DNA from: Candidatus Moraniibacteriota bacterium
GTDB taxonomy: Bacteria > Patescibacteriota > Minisyncoccia > Moranbacterales > UBA9337
Reading direction: 5' to 3'
Assembly (NCBI GenBank): GCA_023229615.1
Contig: JALNYX010000027.1
Span: 1 to 11,290, forward strand
Length of the DNA stretch: 11,290 bases
Each line of letters begins with the position of its first letter. The first letter of the stretch is position 1. Below, one piece after another: positions 1 through 5,474 of the stretch. A program made the translations under genes and the position numbers. Below the pieces are notes generated by a model. The model was given only the letters and a program-made list of their open reading frames with translations. It searched no databases and had not been told where the DNA came from.

Positions 1-593
1 ATCTTAACTTCAATCAATTTCCAATCATTGCGATTCATTTGAAAAAATTTGTCAGAAACCGCACTGGGAATAGTTTTAATTTTATCTTTTTTGATCCGAT
101 AAATTCCCCTCAAATCTTCCTCTGTTGATTGCGAAATCGCCACTATTTGATCCGCCCTCCCTGCCATCGCGCGCAAATTAATAAACCCGTGCCACATTCT
201 CCGCACGATTGAAAAAGTTTCCGGATAATATTCAAAAGACAAATCATGCACAGTCAAAAACATTTTCGCTTTTTTAGAAAGAGAAGAAAAAATCATATTC
301 GGCATAAAAAAAACATCCACGCCACCAAGAAGTCGGTCAATTTTTGGCCACCGAAAATACCAGAGCGAGAAATTAATCAGCTTGTTGGGAAAGCGAAAAA
401 TTTTCACCTTTACGTTGGGATATTTTTTCGTCCAACCAAAATCAATAGCAGGCTTTCTCCAAGAATTAAAAAAAAGCACATATTTATTTTTTTTATCCCG
501 AGAAAACAGTTCCTCTAGGATCCGCATCGTATATTCTTCAACTCCGCTGATTCTGCCCCTGGAAAAACAACGGGCATCAATTCCAATTTTCAT
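1..593 (-). CDS. GT4-family glycosyltransferase, N-terminal part (runs off the left edge)
   Basis: Reading leftwards from the ATG at 593 the frame stays open for 197 codons to the window edge, so the gene is partial and its C-terminal half is missing. The N-terminus MKIGIDARCFSRGRISGVEE matches the start of GT4 (GT-B fold) glycosyltransferases of the mannosyltransferase/RfaG type, where the Gly-rich turn after the first strand contacts the acceptor. Further on are F..NWSR-like hydrophobic strands, a VHDLSFEYYPE segment near residue 116, and a DQIVAISQSTEEDL segment near residue 150, both typical of this family. The C-terminal donor-binding half with its EX7E motif would lie outside the window. 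It starts 66 bases after the Wzz-like gene on the same strand, in an AT-rich gap without a Shine-Dalgarno sequence, so it is probably the next gene of a polysaccharide operon. Donor and acceptor cannot be told. Confidence 0.85.
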   Translation of the reverse strand, partial: MKIGIDARCFSRGRISGVEEYTMRILEELFSRDKKNKYVLFFNSWRKPAIDFGWTKKYPNVKVKIFRFPNKLINFSLWYFRWPKIDRLLGGVDVFFMPNMIFSSLSKKAKMFLTVHDLSFEYYPETFSIVRRMWHGFINLRAMAGRADQIVAISQSTEEDLRGIYRIKKDKIKTIPSAVSDKFFQMNRNDWKLIEVK

Positions 594-659
594 AATGCTA
601 ATTACTAATCTATTACCAATATACTCTAAATATACTAATTTTAACTGCTAAATATTTTT

Positions 660-1253
660 CTATCTTTTAAAATAATGCCGCATAAAAACCATCCAAAATC
701 CGAAAAATATTCCCAAAATCAATGAAGCGAGCATAATTTTATTAAAGTTGATCTTATCCGCTTCGATAAAAGGATAATTTCCCAAAACTTCAAACCAATT
801 TTCGTTCTTTTGACTCAAATTCAGATTTCCTGTTTCCCTAGCCATAACATTTACCAAAGATTGAGCTATTTTATCGGAATCTTCCCGATTAGGATTCACA
901 TACACGACTTGCACCAATTGAGCGGAAACTTTTCTGGCTTCATATCCACTTGGGCAAGAAGTTGCTCCAGATGAGTTGCAAATTTCAGAAATTACTCGCG
1001 GGGAATTCAACCAGCCAACCACTGTTTCCGAAAAAATATCATCGGCTTGAAGTCGATAAAAATAATCATATCCTTCCTTTTCTTCTCCTGTAATCGCAAC
1101 TCCGGTCCGACTAATATTCAAATCCATCGTTGATTTGTATTTTTCGGGAACAGCTCGATAAAAAATCGCTCCAGCCGTCCAAAAAACCAAAATTGTCATC
1201 AAAAAAATCCAAATATTTTTCTTAAAAATCGCAATATATTCTTTTAGTTCCAT
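660..1253 (-). CDS. Wzz-like polysaccharide chain-length determinant / co-polymerase protein
   Basis: The 197-residue protein has the Wzz/YveK plan: a short cytoplasmic N-terminus (MELKEYIAIFKKN), a first membrane segment at about residues 14-33, a Pro-containing region straight after it (AVPEKYKSTMDL), a periplasmic or extracytoplasmic middle part, and a second membrane segment at about 171-190 followed by a basic tail. Known family members set chain length or help export of surface polysaccharides; this is inferred here from topology and from the glycosyltransferase genes around it. It is smaller than proteobacterial Wzz, with a short coiled-coil region, and has no fused tyrosine kinase. 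Two Cys about ten residues apart (CNSSGATSC) could form a disulfide. A TGA-TATGAT extended -10 box lies 39-47 bases upstream. The gene stands at the boundary where the gene direction changes. Confidence 0.7.
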   Translation of the reverse strand: MELKEYIAIFKKNIWIFLMTILVFWTAGAIFYRAVPEKYKSTMDLNISRTGVAITGEEKEGYDYFYRLQADDIFSETVVGWLNSPRVISEICNSSGATSCPSGYEARKVSAQLVQVVYVNPNREDSDKIAQSLVNVMARETGNLNLSQKNENWFEVLGNYPFIEADKINFNKIMLASLILGIFFGFWMVFMRHYFKR

Positions 1254-1291
1254 ATTTTTGTAAACAACGCTAATTAAATCAATAGTTATCT

Positions 1292-1300
1292 ATCATATCA
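1292..1300 (-). promoter_or_regulatory. Candidate extended -10 promoter for the Wzz-like gene
   Basis: On the minus strand the bases read TGA-TATGAT, an extended -10 box (TGn plus a TATAAT-like hexamer with one mismatch). It would start a transcript near 1285, about 32 bases ahead of the ATG at 1253. There is no good -35 box at 16-18 bases. It faces away from the plus-strand candidate at 1371-1379, giving a divergent pair. Confidence 0.35.
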
Positions 1301-1370
1301 CACCATCAAGAGGACTTTCGAGTTTAAGCTTGCTTTTTACCAAGCAACTCTCTGGAACTCATAAAAAATA

Positions 1371-1379
1371 TGCTATACT
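1371..1379 (+). promoter_or_regulatory. Candidate extended -10 promoter (TGCTATACT)
   Basis: TGC-TATACT is a good extended -10 element with five of six bases of TATAAT. The best -35 candidate (ctggaa, 1352-1357, 16-bp spacer) is weak. A transcript would begin near 1386 and run into the gene-poor stretch with the 34-codon frame at 1521. Confidence 0.35.
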
Positions 1380-1520
1380 TATTCTACAAGCTAGCAACAG
1401 TTGAATTATACTAAAATTTCGCATAATAAGCAAAATTAAGCATATTTACAGCAACAAGTTCGCATATAAAAGAGTTATTGAATTAAAGCATATTCTTCTC
1501 CTTATTCTATAAGTTTTGGA

Positions 1521-1625
1521 ATGTTAACAGTTTGCGAATCAATGCGTGAGGCAGAAAAATTAAAGAAAAAAGGAGAAAATATTAGAATTGAATTAGAAAA
1601 ATTAATCGACAAATTTTTAAAATAA
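1521..1625 (+). CDS. Possible 34-residue charged peptide or gene remnant
   Basis: The frame reads MLTVCESMREAEKLKKKGEN and then continues with I/L and K/E-rich sequence to the TAA at 1623-1625. It is a highly charged, amphipathic helix-like sequence, unlike random AT-rich translation. The frame is open upstream only back to a TGA at 1479, so at most about 47 residues exist. It could be a small peptide, or the C-terminal stub of a lost gene (the Lys/Glu/Leu-rich helix recalls antitoxin or coiled-coil tails, but no family can be named). There is no Shine-Dalgarno sequence, as for nearly all genes here. Confidence 0.25.
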   Translation: MLTVCESMREAEKLKKKGENIRIELEKLIDKFLK

Positions 1626-1666
1626 TTTTGCTACGTCACTTAATACGAATATGCGACTCTTCACCT

Positions 1667-1721
1667 AAGTTTCCTTCTTTCTCATTTCCACGCTCCACTA
1701 CAATGAAAAAGAAAGAAACTT
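1667..1721. repeat. 20-bp imperfect inverted repeat with 15-base loop
   Basis: Left arm 1667-1686 and right arm 1702-1721 match at 18 of 20 positions. Both mismatches become G-U pairs when the minus strand is transcribed but A-C clashes on the plus strand, so the fold is fully paired only in a leftward RNA. The arms are pyrimidine- and purine-rich. There is no U-run after it on either strand, so a simple intrinsic terminator is not obvious. Confidence 0.55.
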
Positions 1722-1879
1722 CGCAAATCCACGCGCACGTTAACTGAAATAAATTTTTATCTTTGTGAAAATTGAAAGTTTAGTGATTTGAATGGGGACA
1801 GAAAATTTGATTTTTATTTATTTATAGATGGAAAAATAGATGCTTTTCTACCTACAAAGAGGCGGATAAAAATTAATTT

Positions 1880-1885
1880 TATAAT
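1880..1885 (+). promoter_or_regulatory. Candidate -10 box ahead of the 367-residue gene
   Basis: A perfect TATAAT lies 21 bases ahead of the ATG at 1907, which would give a leader of about 15 bases. No acceptable -35 box or TGn extension is seen, and the region is AT-rich, so the match may be chance. Confidence 0.3.
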
Positions 1886-1906
1886 TTATTATTAAACAAT
1901 AAAAGT

Positions 1907-3010
1907 ATGGGCATGGAAAACTCGATGCAACAAATGACGCCACCGCAGGCTAATATGCCAGAAGCGGATAAACACGTAATAAACAAACCAAAGATTAATC
2001 AAGAAACGCTGGAATTATATGATAAGGCTAAAAAAAACCTACAGAAATATAGCGACATGTTAAAAAGTGGCGTAGGAGATGCAAGAATCTTAAAACAAGA
2101 AATCGAAAAAAATGAACGACTAATTAGACATCTAGCTCCTCATGCAGGAATACCTGATCGAGAAATCTGGCGAGATAAAGATCCCTTCGTTTTTAACGAA
2201 AAAAATGTAAGGACACTGAAAGAGCTATTAAAATATTGGCATCAGTATAAACCAGATTATATATTTTTAACAGAAACAAGTGCTATTCCCTATGGTTATG
2301 CGATAAAAGAGGCTTGGAAAAATGCATATCCGGATGAAATATTACCGATGTTTTATAGAATAGAATCTTGGACAGAGGATAGTCACATAGTGGAAATTAA
2401 ACAAGATGATGATATTGATGAATTAATTAAGAATTCAGACATAGACAACCAGGATCTTCCAGTACTCAATAAAATGAGAGAAGGGATAATAAAATATCTT
2501 GACGATAGAATTAAAAAAAATGATGCAAAAATAATTATATTTGATCAGTACGATAAAAGTATGGAGCCACAAAGATTATATGAAGGAAATGAGAGCGGCG
2601 ACACAATTACGGGTTTAGCACATGAGCTTAAAAAACATCATCCAGAAGCTTTACTTTATTATGCTGGAGTTAATAACGGATGCAATGAGTTGTTGGATTT
2701 TGGTAGGCATGCATACCCCATGGAAAAGAAACATCCACGAGTTACTTTGAAACGCAATGTTGATCATAAGAAAAAAATAGCACGTTTAATAGATGGTGAC
2801 GAAAGAAATTGTGTTGATCCATTGGCCAAGAAAAGACTAGCTAGAGAAATAACACAGGAAATTATTGAAAAAGGTTATTTCCCAGTGGGTAAAACAATAA
2901 AAGATCCTGACAGAAGAAAAGAGGCTCTTGAATATATTAAAAATTTGAAAGAGGTGGGTCAATTAGCTGGACAAGAGCTATATTTAAAATTGGAAGGAGA
3001 TAAAAAATAG
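1907..3010 (+). CDS. Protein of unknown function with weak phosphoribosyltransferase-like features
   Basis: The 367-residue soluble protein has no signal peptide or membrane segment. Residues 1-30 are low-complexity (Met, Gln, Pro); 31-75 look like a charged helical hairpin. I do not recognise the family. Three segments recall type I PRTases: PDYIFLTETSAIPYGYAIKE (116-135), where a hydrophobic strand leads into a small-residue turn and helix; KIIIFDQYDKS (208-218), placed like the PRPP loop strand (hhhhDD..DSG in true PRTases); and SGDTITGLAHELKK (230-243) followed by a hydrophobic strand ALLYYAGV. The acidic pair of the PRPP motif is not intact (FDQYD, not DD), and SGDT is separated from it by an insert, so activity is doubtful. 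Starts at 1913 or 1925 are possible too; none has a Shine-Dalgarno sequence. It is the first large gene of the plus-strand block. Confidence 0.6.
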   Translation: MGMENSMQQMTPPQANMPEADKHVINKPKINQETLELYDKAKKNLQKYSDMLKSGVGDARILKQEIEKNERLIRHLAPHAGIPDREIWRDKDPFVFNEKNVRTLKELLKYWHQYKPDYIFLTETSAIPYGYAIKEAWKNAYPDEILPMFYRIESWTEDSHIVEIKQDDDIDELIKNSDIDNQDLPVLNKMREGIIKYLDDRIKKNDAKIIIFDQYDKSMEPQRLYEGNESGDTITGLAHELKKHHPEALLYYAGVNNGCNELLDFGRHAYPMEKKHPRVTLKRNVDHKKKIARLIDGDERNCVDPLAKKRLAREITQEIIEKGYFPVGKTIKDPDRRKEALEYIKNLKEVGQLAGQELYLKLEGDKK

Positions 3011-3032
3011 TGTCAATGGGGAGTTTTGAATT

Positions 3033-3061
3033 TTGAGCGTTCACCCTAGGCTCCATATATA
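3033..3061 (+). promoter_or_regulatory. Candidate sigma70-type promoter for the RhuM-like pseudogene
   Basis: TTGAGC (3033-3038), a 17-base spacer and TATATA (3056-3061) form a reasonable -35/-10 pair. A transcript would start near 3068, about 36 bases before the ATG at 3104. It begins 23 bases after the stop of the preceding gene. Confidence 0.45.
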
Positions 3062-3103
3062 GTAAAATAAAGACAAGTTTCATTCAACTAAAATACAAAA
3101 TTC

Positions 3104-3645
3104 ATGCCCAAAAACAATCATAAAATTAGCATAAAAGATGAGCTGACAGAATTTTTACTTTATACAGCTCCAAGTGGCAAAGTAAAAGTGGAAATTTACT
3201 TTCATGACGAAAATATTTGGCTGAATCAAGATAAGATGGCCAGACTATTTGGCGTGCAACAGCCAGCTATTGCCAAGCATTTGAAGAATATTTTTGAAAG
3301 TGGCGAACTACTAGAAAATTCAGTTCATTCCATTTTGGAATATACTGCCAATGACGGAAAAAAATACCAAACAAAATTCTACAATCTTGACGCCATAATT
3401 TCCGTTGGTTATCGAGTAAACTCAGCTGAGGCCACTCAGTTCCGTATTTGGGCGACAGAAAGACTCAAGGAGTACATCATCAAGGGCTTTTCCATGGATG
3501 ACGAAAGGCTGAAGGAAAAGGTTCAATTTCTCACGCTCAAGCGGAGCAAAAAGCATTCCAAGAATATGATGAATATAATAAAACGCAGAAAATAGAATCT
3601 GATTTTGATAAGTTTGTGAAATCTTTACCGACTGGAGAAAAATAA
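3104..3645 (+). pseudogene. RhuM-family (virulence RhuM / COG3943) gene with internal deletion and frameshift
   Basis: Residues 1-136 are a clear RhuM-family N-terminus: an EFLLYTAPSGKVKVEIYFHD strand region, the winged-helix-like NQDKMARLFGVQQPAIAKHL segment, then YNLDAIISVGYRVNS and FRIWATERLKEYIIKGFSMD, the best-conserved motifs of the family. The original frame then goes out of register and ends at a TAG at 3593-3595 after about 25 junk residues rich in Lys. In another frame, 3514-3645 encodes GKGSISHAQAEQKAFQEYDE and on to a TAA, which is the conserved RhuM C-terminal tail. The roughly 150 residues normally between these parts are gone. So a deletion joined the N- and C-terminal ends out of frame near 3508-3514. 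The product as read would be 163 residues and is unlikely to work. RhuM proteins are of uncertain function and often lie in mobile or defence-related regions. Confidence 0.85.
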
Positions 3646-3648
3646 GAA

Positions 3649-3750
3649 GTTTTGTTTTTTGGGTATCCCCTCCAAGGACGGACAGACACCCCTGCCCCCT
3701 GCGCCACCGCTAAAGCTAAGGCGGCACGCGGTCTGCCCAAAATCCAAAAC
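3649..3750. repeat. GC-rich 102-bp element with imperfect 15-bp terminal inverted repeats
   Basis: The left end 3649-3663 (gttttgttttttggg) and the right end 3736-3750 (cccaaaatccaaaac) are inverted copies with 13 of 15 bases matching. Between them lies a C/G-rich core, far richer in GC than the surroundings, with an inner pair cagac/gtctg just inside the ends and a small gcc..ggc palindrome near 3702-3725. It starts 3 bases after the RhuM remnant stop and lies in the gap before the Cys-rich protein. It resembles a miniature inverted-repeat or REP-like repeat, but only one copy is in the window. No target duplication is clear. Confidence 0.45.
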
Positions 3751-3813
3751 AAAATCAAGTTTTCTTCACGAAAAACAAGGATTATTTCAATAAACATCAA
3801 AATAAAAAAAATT

Positions 3814-4275
3814 ATGAAAAACAAAAAAAACATTGCTTTATATCTAGCTATTATTGTTCTGCTAATTACTACTGCAACTTTCTTTGTTAATAAAAATAAG
3901 TCTACTAAAAATAATGATTCTATCGACGACACTGAATCTTCTTTATTTTGTGCAAAAGAAGGAGAAACGATTGGCGCTTCAGATATGCCAAACTCATGTT
4001 GTTCTGGCCTGAAACCACTCGGAGGATTACCTAATGGATATGATGGCGATTGCACCAAGCCACAACCTCCAACCGGTTTGAACATATGCGCAAGTTGTGG
4101 GGATGGAATTTGTAACGGTAATTTTGAAGGCAAGTGTAATTGTCCCGAAGACTGCGCCAATTCTGTTTGTGGCAAAGAAGGCGAAACCCTAGGAGGAAAT
4201 ATTGACAGATGTTGCTCAGGATTAAAACCAAAAGCACTGAGTGAATTCGGAGGTTTATTTGAATGCGCCAAATAA
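3814..4275 (+). CDS. Membrane-anchored Cys-rich surface protein with duplicated CCSGLKP module
   Basis: I place the start at the ATG at 3814 because MKNKKNIALYLAIIVLLITT begins a typical N-terminal anchor: Lys-rich, then a membrane segment at residues 7-25. The frame upstream to 3652 only translates the GC-rich repeat element. The 153-residue product has 14 Cys, all outside the membrane. Residues 46-80 and 119-151 are copies of one module (C.KEGET.G, then CCSGLKP, then a closing Cys). Between them is CGDGICNGNFEGKCNCPEDC (95-114), a Cys motif (CGDGxC...CPEDC) seen in secreted proteins of many bacteria and frequent in CPR genomes. The likely place is the outer face of the cytoplasmic membrane, with disulfides or metal sites. 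No catalytic motif is seen. It converges with the glycosyltransferase gene, with 12 bases between the stops. Confidence 0.75.
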   Translation: MKNKKNIALYLAIIVLLITTATFFVNKNKSTKNNDSIDDTESSLFCAKEGETIGASDMPNSCCSGLKPLGGLPNGYDGDCTKPQPPTGLNICASCGDGICNGNFEGKCNCPEDCANSVCGKEGETLGGNIDRCCSGLKPKALSEFGGLFECAK

Positions 4276-4287
4276 TAAAGAAAAGAT

Positions 4288-4617
4288 TTATTCGCTTTTT
4301 ATTGCATTTTCAACATATTCTTTTATTTTTTTCTTGAAAATCTCGCGATCGAATTTGAGAACTTTACTGCGGATATATTGTCCGTCAAAATTTCCACTTT
4401 GAATTTTCCTCACCGCTTCCATCACATCTTCTGGGGTTTGCTGGTCAAAAAACACCCCACTCTTTCCTTCTTCCATATGCTCCGGAATATCTCCACCACG
4501 ATACGCCACAAGCGGACAACCTGATGCCATTGCTTCAATTGCCACAATTCCAAAATCTTCTTCCTGAGGAAAAATAAACGCCCGACATTTTGAATAATAT
4601 TCCAGCAAGTCTTCATC
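4288..4617 (-). CDS. WbaZ-like GT4 glycosyltransferase, C-terminal part after the in-frame TAA
   Basis: This is the downstream continuation of the glycosyltransferase that starts at 5385, in the same frame, directly after the TAA at 4618-4620. It begins DEDLLEYYSKCRAFIFPQEE and holds the donor-binding end of the GT-B fold: EDFGIVAIEAMASGCPLVA contains the EX7E motif (Glu of EDFG and Glu of IEAM), which in GT4 enzymes contacts the nucleotide sugar. GKSGVFF and the C-terminal helix follow as in the family. If translated on its own, a TTG at 4608 is the nearest possible start (106 residues); no Shine-Dalgarno sequence supports it. Alone it lacks the acceptor domain and would not be an enzyme. 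Readthrough, assembly or sequencing error, or recent decay are all possible. Confidence 0.75.
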   Translation of the reverse strand, partial: DEDLLEYYSKCRAFIFPQEEDFGIVAIEAMASGCPLVAYRGGDIPEHMEEGKSGVFFDQQTPEDVMEAVRKIQSGNFDGQYIRSKVLKFDREIFKKKIKEYVENAIKSE

Positions 4618-5385
4618 TTAAAGCCTGCCCATAAACTCAATATTTTTACTTCCTCCGGATATTTTCTTCAGCCTTTCCATATCCGGACCTCGCCCGATAA
4701 TTTTCAATTTCAAACCCATTCGCTTGAATGCCTCAATAACAATATCAAATCGTTTGTAGACCATCAATCTTCCAATCAAAAGAAAATAATCTCCCTTCTC
4801 TTTACTTACATAAAAATTATTCACATCTACCGGAGGATTAATCACAATCGAATCTCTTTTGTAATATTTCTTGATTCTTCTGGAAATGAATTTAGAATTG
4901 GCGATAATTTCATCCGGTCGCTCGGCACTCACCCTATCCCAAATCCGAATATAATTCATAAAAAACGGCACTAATTTTTTCACGAACCGAGGGAAATAGA
5001 AATCCTTAGTATACTTTTGGCAATCATCCCAAGCAAAACGCATCGGCGTGTGCATATAGCAAATATGGAGTGTTTCCGGACCGGTAATAATTCCTTTAGC
5101 AAAACTAGAAGAATCAGAAAGCACTAGGTCATATTCAGAAAAATCGAATTGTTCAATGGCAATCGGCATCAGGGAGGGAAACATCCGGTGGCGACTGCGC
5201 GCAAAAGGAATTTTTTGCAAAAAAGAAGTTCGAATATCTTTTTTTTCAAAATGTCCGTGCATCAAGTTTTTATCATAGGCGATTGTATATATCGGCGCAT
5301 CAGGAAAAACCTCGCAAAAACATTCCAACACTCGTTCCGCGCCTCCATATTGAACCAAATAATCATGCACTAAAGCAATCCGCAT
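4618..5385 (-). CDS. WbaZ-like GT4 glycosyltransferase, N-terminal part, cut by an in-frame TAA
   Basis: The start MRIALVHDYLVQYGGAERVL is the signature of the WbaZ-like GT4 group, known mannosyl- or related transferases in O-antigen and capsule synthesis. The acceptor domain fills about residues 1-180 (HICYMHTPMRFAWDD near 128, a YIRIWDRVSAERPDEIIANS segment near 165) and the donor domain begins at INPPVDVNNFY. The frame ends after FMGRL with a TAA at 4618-4620, but the very next codons (DEDLLEYYSK) continue the family sequence in the same frame. Thus the whole gene is 4288-5385, 366 codons, normal length, with codon 256 a stop where Ser (one base change from TCA) would be usual. It follows the glycosylphosphotransferase gene and likely adds an early sugar to the lipid-linked chain in the cytoplasm. 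Confidence 0.9.
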   Translation of the reverse strand: MRIALVHDYLVQYGGAERVLECFCEVFPDAPIYTIAYDKNLMHGHFEKKDIRTSFLQKIPFARSRHRMFPSLMPIAIEQFDFSEYDLVLSDSSSFAKGIITGPETLHICYMHTPMRFAWDDCQKYTKDFYFPRFVKKLVPFFMNYIRIWDRVSAERPDEIIANSKFISRRIKKYYKRDSIVINPPVDVNNFYVSKEKGDYFLLIGRLMVYKRFDIVIEAFKRMGLKLKIIGRGPDMERLKKISGGSKNIEFMGRL

Positions 5386-5410
5386 ATATTTTTGTTTTTA
5401 CAATAATTCA

Positions 5411-5419
5411 ATTATACCA
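5411..5419 (-). promoter_or_regulatory. Candidate extended -10 promoter for the WbaZ-like gene
   Basis: The minus strand reads TGG-TATAAT, a perfect -10 hexamer with a TGn extension, 25 bases before the ATG at 5385. No good -35 box is present; the terminator hairpin at 5421-5443 occupies its place. The gene may thus have its own start of transcription besides readthrough from upstream. Confidence 0.5.
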
Positions 5420-5420
5420 A

Positions 5421-5443
5421 AAAGTCGCCAAAATGGCGACTTT
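5421..5443 (-). terminator. Hairpin terminator after the glycosylphosphotransferase gene
   Basis: The arms aaagtcgcca (5421-5430) and tggcgacttt (5434-5443) pair perfectly over 10 bp around a 3-base loop. On the minus strand the stem is followed at once by TT-GG after a run of T (cttttt), fitting a weak intrinsic terminator 32 bases past the stop at 5475. The run of T partly belongs to the stem, so termination may be incomplete. Confidence 0.6.
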
Positions 5444-5474
5444 ACAAGACAGAAAAATTGGGTATTTTGCAAAT

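Larger units (their letters stand above)
1254..1906. other. Gene-poor 653-base stretch at the strand switch
   Basis: No convincing full-length gene is present. The stretch holds two divergent candidate promoters (1292-1300 minus, 1371-1379 plus), a small imperfect hairpin between them (gagtt 1320-1324 with aactc 1346-1350; gcttg 1328-1332 with caagc 1341-1345), a 34-codon reading frame at 1521-1625, and a 20-bp imperfect inverted repeat at 1667-1721. A 13-base motif cttattcta(c/t)aag occurs at 1378-1390 and 1501-1513. The rest is AT-rich sequence with no recognisable feature. It could be a scar of insertion or of decayed genes. Confidence 0.6.

Noticed and set aside
246..651. Plus-strand open frames across the left-edge glycosyltransferase
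   Set aside because: They lie antisense to a clear GT4 coding sequence and are Lys/Phe-rich translations without motifs.
1378..1513. 13-base near-identical words at 1378-1390 and 1501-1513 as a direct repeat or array
   Set aside because: Only two copies in AT-rich sequence, with no regular spacing; chance is likely and no CRISPR-like pattern exists.
1793..1812. tggggacag-like word as a transposon or REP end
   Set aside because: A single short word without a matching inverted copy or a transposase in the window.
3652..3813. N-terminal extension of the Cys-rich protein
   Set aside because: It would translate the GC-rich inverted-repeat element and place the membrane anchor in the middle; the ATG at 3814 gives a normal anchor.
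3537..4271. Long minus-strand open frame of 244 codons opposite the RhuM remnant and Cys-rich gene
   Set aside because: Its translation is low-complexity with Pro and Ser and matches no family; the plus strand has clear Cys motifs and RhuM sequence, so this is an antisense shadow.
4288..5385. Alternative genetic code as the reason for the in-frame stop
   Set aside because: Recoding known in CPR (Absconditabacteria, Gracilibacteria) concerns UGA to Gly; this codon is UAA, other genes here end in UAA or UAG, and Gly codons are normal. The lack of any UGA stop among about a dozen genes was noted but the sample is too small.
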